Source: Lucifuga dentata
Lineage: Eukaryota > Chordata > Actinopteri > Ophidiiformes > Bythitidae
Direction: 5' to 3'
Assembly: GCA_014773175.1 (NCBI GenBank)
Contig: VXCM01002492.1
Coordinates: 1,628 to 65,627 of the forward strand
DNA: 64,000 bases
This document shows positions 61,202 through 64,000 of this stretch, in pieces. The notes beneath the pieces were generated by a model. It was not told where the DNA came from, searched no databases, and saw nothing but the letters and a program-made list of their open reading frames with translations. A program made the translations under genes and the position numbers. The first letter of the stretch is position 1. Each line of letters opens with the position of its first letter.

Positions 61202-64000
61202 ATATTTCTCTCTGTCAAGATATTTAGAGCAGCACATGCCAAGGAATTCCTTTCCCTTTCTCTCTCTCTCTCTCTGTCCATGCATAAAGTATGTGTAGTG
61301 TGTGTGAGTGTGTGTGTGTGTCAGCTGAGGAACAATTGATTAAGACTCCTGATACCTTGTTTCTTGTCACTGTCCATACTGTATAGAACCTCCATGTGTT
61401 AATCAGATGTTAGCCCACAACAATCTGTTTGTATTATATATGTACTCACACACTGCTTTATACTGTACATCTGAACTTCTGATATTTGCTGTTTCACACA
61501 GACACACTCACACTCATGTCACACGTCACATAGGCAGAGTTATTTCACCATCAGAAAGGGGTTTTCAGATGCTATCTGACTGTCCAACAGGCACTTCAGA
61601 TGAAGCAAACTGAGGACTTGAACCCGTCTGGGTCAGCATACACTACAGGCCAGATCTTTAAGGCCACCCCCAGATTCTAAAAAAAATCATCAATAGACGT
61701 TGGTTTTCCAATTTACTGCACAGTAACTGACAAAAATATATAAAATAAATGTATCTAATTAGTTTTTAAGAAGAATGTGTCAGCATCAAAGCACTCTGAA
61801 GTCATTTCAGGCTCAGACTTTGGTTTTGTCAAAGTAACCTCCTCTGGCCAAGTCAGAATTCCCAAAACCTTTTACTTCTCTTTTGAATGGATGTAATTTT
61901 GGCATCATTTTGATGAATGTTTTGGATTGTTGTCCTGTTGAAGAATGAAATTTTGACCAATAATTTGCAAACTGGATGGAATCGCGTATCTTTGAAGGAT
62001 GGAATGGTAATTCTCTTTCTTCATAATTCCTTTAACTTGAACCAAGTCTCCAGATCCCTCTAGATAAATTGTAAAACAGTGTGTGGATGATTTAAAAAAA
62101 AAAAAAAAAGCTGGGGGTGGCTTCAAATGTCTGGCCTGTAGTGTATCAGCTGTTTTATCTGTGGTGAATAGCCCGCTTTCAAACCTTCCACACATACGCA
62201 CAAACACCAGAATCAGGTTGCATATCAACAATACAGCAACATAAACCAACACACACCTTAGCTGTGTTCAGTCCTCACACAGACAGCATTGTCCTACTTA
62301 CCTGAATTGAACCTATCAGAGCAAAGCAACATTTTTGCTAAATAGATACATACTTGGAAGGTTGGTTAGGTCAGTTGGGTGTAATTAAGTGGAAAAATAT
62401 TAGTTTTGTCTAGTTATACCTAACCAGGGCAATTTCTTACAGAATACTTTACCTGTCTTTTAAGTTGATGTATGCTAAAAGCTCGTCACATTTATAGCCT
62501 GAAAGCATATTTCTAAAAATGTGATTACATTTTCTTGATATTGGTGGTTGTTTGCCTTCTGATTCTGTGCTGTGCATGTTTTTCTATGTTTGTATGTCTG
62601 TCTGCACATGTCCCAACAGCTCTTCTACTATCCCAAACTAAACTAAGTATGGGGTTTATGCATTGCCAGCCAACCGGCTCACTAATGACCACGTGGCCAA
62701 TTAGCAAAGAACTGCAGAGAAACAAAGAAAAACAACAATTATTCATCCTAATCATGGGAAACTTTTGACAGAGATGCCTGAGAAGAGTAGACAAAGCTTC
62801 ATGTCACACATCTTTCTTTCATTCCACCAGCTACTCTCTTTTCTGCAGCTATGCTATAAAAGACTGCTGCTGCTTTACAAATGTGAATTTTGCTGCCAGC
62901 TTGTAGTTAATTTCTTTTGTAGGGGGTCCAATGAAGCAAGTTGGAAATTAGATTTTGGTTGAGGCTAAACACACCATTAAAGCTCAGCAGGTGGTGATAA
63001 CTTTTAAGATGGAGACAAGGCATGTGTGGGAGTCAGGAAGCGCGCACACACACACACACACACACATATATATACTGTACACAAAAACACACGCGGTGAC
63101 TCAGACAGTACGACAAAAAAGGAAAAACAAAATTAACCTCATTTGACATGGATGGCATGACCATTTTAGCACACTTGTTGCCATGGTAATGGTTTTTTTT
63201 GACTGTGTGTTCCTGTTGTGCATATGTGTTTCTGTATGAGTATACACCTGTAAGGGTGTGTATTTATGTGAGAGAGTGAGGAAAGGGTTAACATAATACC
63301 CAAACACACATTCCCCACTGACAGACACACACCCGTCCAAAATAGTCTTGTGCCGCTTGAGTTTTCTGTTTTTTGTTTTTTTTTTGATGATGATATGGAA
63401 ATGTGCTACAGAGGATTTTTTTTTTTTAAATCAATCCTTATACTTACTGTCTGGTAGAATGTTTGACTGATATAAAATAGTTGGTGTGCATTTGCTATAA
63501 AAAGGCAAATTCTCCTTTGCTTAGAATACAAATAGAATAACGCAAATACACTCAATCAGAGAATATATGCTGGAACAGAGACTTGCCATGAAATGTTGGC
63601 AGGATTTGGCTATTATCAGAGGTTGAATGCCAACAAATAGCATATTTCAGCTATAGTGGAGATTTTGTCAAAGCAACAAACAGCTTCAAACTGCAGGTGC
63701 ATCGGTCAAAAAACTGCAAAATCCCTTATATAGCGAGAGGAATCAGGAAGACAAATGCCAAACACAGACAAAATTTTAAAAAAGAAAGAAAGAAATACCC
63801 ATGGTAACAAGTTGAAACTAACAAACAGGGATGTGATATTGGCAGGAATTTAATAACATCCCCTTCCCCGTTACTGGACCAGCGTCGGAAAAACAAAGTG
63901 TGAGTTTTAGTGAACTTGCCTTGGGGAGATATGCAGCATTTCTTATTCTGTCAACCATCTCCTGGCCCTCGGGGTGCACAGCAGCCACATGGGTCCACAT
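44714..64000 (-). CDS. vash2: vasohibin-2-like tubulin tyrosine carboxypeptidase (5' end outside window)
   Basis: Vasohibins, bound to SVBP, remove the C-terminal Tyr of alpha-tubulin; they are transglutaminase-like cysteine proteases. Eight minus-strand exons were found: 63920-64000, 58053-58116 (cut), 57674-57730, 57115-57189, 50420-50657, 50171-50314, 48481-48599 and 44714-44783. Landmarks are [48 protein letters not shown] (catalytic Cys), YHVVLG (His) and YGSLGMSRR (Ser), so the Cys-His-Ser set known from VASH1/2 is intact. The C-terminus has an [14 protein letters not shown] basic stretch and ends [32 protein letters not shown] and [11 protein letters not shown] favour VASH2 over VASH1. 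The N-terminal exon(s) and promoter lie beyond the right edge. One exon is truncated by an assembly N, and one intron appears to be GC-AG. Confidence 0.92.
46455..46965. mobile_element. truncated TTAA MITE copy (copy C)
   Basis: Shares CAGTTCATTCTGGTA, ATTAAAATCAACTTGTTGAT and the end GGTTGGTATGGTCCTTTAA with copies B and D. The left terminal repeat is missing. A 66-bp duplication around an N at 46548 inflates its length. Confidence 0.7.
46482..46614. repeat. 66-bp exact duplication around a single N (assembly join)
   Basis: Bases 46482-46547 and 46549-46614 are identical and separated by one N at 46548. It lies inside a dispersed repeat, where assembly is difficult. Confidence 0.82.
48481..48599 (-). 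CDS. vash2: vash2 exon: Ser/Arg-rich C-terminal region
   Basis: The acceptor (minus) is TTTTGTCAG and the donor GTAAGT. The exon encodes [20 protein letters not shown] then [19 protein letters not shown]. The basic SPRRRQ stretch matches VASH2 [14 protein letters not shown] and is thought to help microtubule binding. Confidence 0.93.
48600..50170. other. vash2 intron, microsatellite-rich
   Basis: TG/CA runs at about 49003, 49181, 49457-49487 and 49612, and a poly-A with N at 49910. No exon was recognised. Confidence 0.65.
50171..50314 (-). CDS. vash2: vash2 exon: [11 protein letters not shown] to RDMRMK
   Basis: Exactly 48 codons between CTCCTCCCAG and GTATAT. The exon encodes [40 protein letters not shown] and HGRDMRMK, very close to vertebrate VASH2. 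Confidence 0.95.
50420..50657 (-). CDS. vash2: vash2 exon: catalytic His and Ser
   Basis: The acceptor (minus) is CTGTTCAG and the donor GTGAGA. The exon encodes [40 protein letters not shown] and [14 protein letters not shown]. The His of YHVVLG and the Ser of LGMSRR are the catalytic partners of the upstream Cys. FSGHCFYH differs from the usual FSGNYFHH. Confidence 0.95.
50828..51428. mobile_element. full-length TTAA-flanked MITE (copy D)
   Basis: The left end TTAAAGGACCATACC and the right end GGTATGGTCCTTTAA are inverted. Pairing continues for about 95 bases through TGCATGTTTGAGCCTAAT, GTTACTGACA and CATTTCCCAAAG. It is 601 bases long including TTAA at both ends (50828-50831 and 51425-51428). 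Inner sequence matches copy B throughout. Confidence 0.8.
54453..54495 (+). repeat. (TG)n microsatellite
   Basis: Uninterrupted TG run in a vash2 intron. Confidence 0.95.
55644..55716 (+). tRNA. tRNA-Thr (anticodon UGU)
   Basis: A 73-base cloverleaf. The acceptor stem GGCCTCA pairs with TGGGGCC with one G-T pair, followed by discriminator T. The D arm contains the A box TAGCTCAGTGGTTAGAGC. The anticodon stem CTGGT/ACCAG encloses loop CTTGTAA with anticodon TGT at 55677-55679. The T arm has the B box GTTCAATTC within CGCGAGTTCAATTCTCGC. A TTTT terminator for RNA polymerase III follows at 55724-55727. No CCA is encoded, as usual in eukaryotes. It is closely similar to vertebrate tRNA-Thr-TGT and shows no sign of decay. 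It lies in a vash2 intron on the strand opposite to vash2. Confidence 0.95.
56963..56975. promoter_or_regulatory. candidate RFX X-box
   Basis: GTTGCCAGGCAAC is a perfect GTTRCC-N1-RGYAAC palindrome, 140 bases from the vash2 exon at 57115, in intronic DNA. Confidence 0.45.
57115..57189 (-). CDS. vash2: vash2 exon: catalytic Cys
   Basis: The acceptor (minus) is CCTTTCCAG and the donor GTATCC. The exon encodes [20 protein letters not shown] then VILG and two bases of an Ile codon completed by the next exon. The Cys in [11 protein letters not shown] is the family nucleophile (Cys169 in human VASH1). Confidence 0.94.
57190..57673. other. vash2 intron, purine-rich on plus strand
   Basis: GA-rich sequence from about 57200 to 57450. 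Open frames on the minus strand here are Ser/Leu/Phe-rich low-complexity translations of the pyrimidine strand. Confidence 0.65.
57674..57730 (-). CDS. vash2: vash2 exon: [11 protein letters not shown]
   Basis: 57 bases between TCTCTCAG and GTACGT (minus). The exon completes a Gln codon, then encodes [18 protein letters not shown] and two bases of Gly. It is too short to appear as a separate open frame, and matches vasohibin [13 protein letters not shown] closely. Confidence 0.93.
57970..58051 (+). repeat. (TG)n microsatellite at an assembly join
   Basis: 82 bases of uninterrupted TG, ending at the N at 58052 that cuts into a vash2 exon. Confidence 0.97.
58053..58116 (-). CDS. vash2: vash2 exon: PDWL, 3' end lost at an assembly N
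   Basis: The acceptor (minus) is ATTTTCAG. The exon encodes [20 protein letters not shown] then A and one base of the next codon before the N at 58052. Vasohibins continue IQNYMKTLQ before the next exon, so about 26 coding bases and the donor are missing from the assembly. Confidence 0.88.
59036..59086 (+). repeat. (TG)n microsatellite
   Basis: About 51 bases of TG repeat in a vash2 intron. Confidence 0.95.
59565..59899. mobile_element. hAT-type MITE with 8-bp target duplication
   Basis: The ends CAGGGATGGGCAACT and AGTTGCCCATCCCTG are inverted (one mismatch at the innermost bases is possible). The flanks ATCTACAG (59557-59564) and ATCTACAG (59900-59907) are identical 8-base target duplications. 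The CAGGGATGGGCAA terminus and 8-base duplication are hallmarks of hAT elements. There is no coding frame. A perfect 16-bp hairpin lies inside at 59673-59709. Confidence 0.9.
61158..61199 (+). repeat. (GA)n microsatellite
   Basis: Uninterrupted GA run of 42 bases. Confidence 0.95.
61641..62143 (-). mobile_element. Tc1/mariner transposon remnant, internally deleted
   Basis: Inverted ends CACTACAGGCCAGATCTTTA and CACTACAGGCCAGACATTTG (right end reversed) are flanked by TA on both sides (61639-61640, 62144-62145), the Tc1/mariner target. On the minus strand the core encodes part of a transposase DDE domain: [20 protein letters not shown], then [14 protein letters not shown], matching the Tc1 D(N)xPKH block. 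At about 500 bases it lacks most of the transposase gene and is inactive. Confidence 0.88.
63177..63190. promoter_or_regulatory. near-match RFX X-box
   Basis: GTTGCCATGGTAAT differs from GTTRCC-N2-RGYAAC at the last base only. It lies about 740 bases from the vash2 exon at 63920, in intronic DNA. Confidence 0.35.
63920..64000 (-). CDS. vash2: vash2 N-terminal coding exon (cut by window edge)
   Basis: The exon encodes [20 protein letters not shown] then NAAYLPK up to AAG followed by GCAAGT on the minus strand. The first Met is internal: vasohibins have more sequence upstream (ERMW in human), so the exon continues past the window. The donor appears to be the GC type (AAG|GCAAGT). Confidence 0.92.

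Larger units (their letters stand above)
58117..63919. other. vash2 intron with hAT-type MITE and Tc1 remnant
   Basis: Contains TG at 59036-59086, a hAT-like MITE (59565-59899), GA at 61158-61199, a Tc1 remnant (61641-62143), an X-box-like site at 63177 and CA near 63047. No exon was recognised. Confidence 0.65.

Overview
The window looks like vertebrate, almost certainly teleost fish, nuclear DNA. It holds three intron-rich protein genes of vertebrate type, very many (CA)n, (CT)n and (GA)n microsatellites, a eukaryotic tRNA gene with internal promoter boxes, and decayed fish-type transposons (LINE, Tc1, hAT, PIF/Harbinger-like and a TTAA-flanked MITE family). No prokaryotic features are present. 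No gene comes close to a new defence or metabolic system. The less expected material is in repeats, hairpins, splice sites and assembly joins.

Layout. 1-950: 3' end of a broken LINE on the minus strand. 2263-25409 (+): the last eight coding exons of a polypeptide N-acetylgalactosaminyltransferase, best matched to GALNT14; they encode the end of the GT-A catalytic domain and the whole ricin-type lectin domain, and the 5' half lies left of the window. 28771-34874 (+): a complete ANGEL2 gene in nine exons, including a short first coding exon placed here by splice phase; it encodes an EEP-fold phosphatase/nuclease-like protein. 44714-64000 (-): VASH2 (vasohibin 2, tubulin tyrosine carboxypeptidase), eight coding exons in view, with the N-terminal exon(s) beyond the right edge. 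ANGEL2 and VASH2 point at each other, tail to tail. From memory the human pairs ANGEL2/VASH2 (1q32) and ANGEL1/VASH1 (14q24) have the same convergent arrangement, so this looks like an old linkage. A tRNA-Thr(UGU) gene sits antisense inside a VASH2 intron.

Functionally the genes are independent: mucin-type O-glycosylation in the Golgi (GALNT14), RNA end or 2',3'-cyclic phosphate processing (ANGEL2), and microtubule detyrosination (VASH2 with its partner SVBP).

Assembly quality matters here. There are 23 isolated single N bases and one 158-N gap. Nearly all single Ns lie inside homopolymers or microsatellites or between two identical 61-66 bp copies, as if contig ends were butt-joined without merging their overlap. 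One such duplication breaks the ANGEL2 reading frame; removing its 64 bases gives a coding length of exactly 724 codons. Another N cuts off the end of a VASH2 exon. Candidate observations worth checking include three perfect RFX X-boxes plus one near match, a 16-bp perfect hairpin in ANGEL2 coding sequence, a hAT-type MITE with its own nested hairpin and a perfect 8-bp target duplication, a GC-AG intron in VASH2, and a 363-bp higher-order minisatellite in an ANGEL2 intron.
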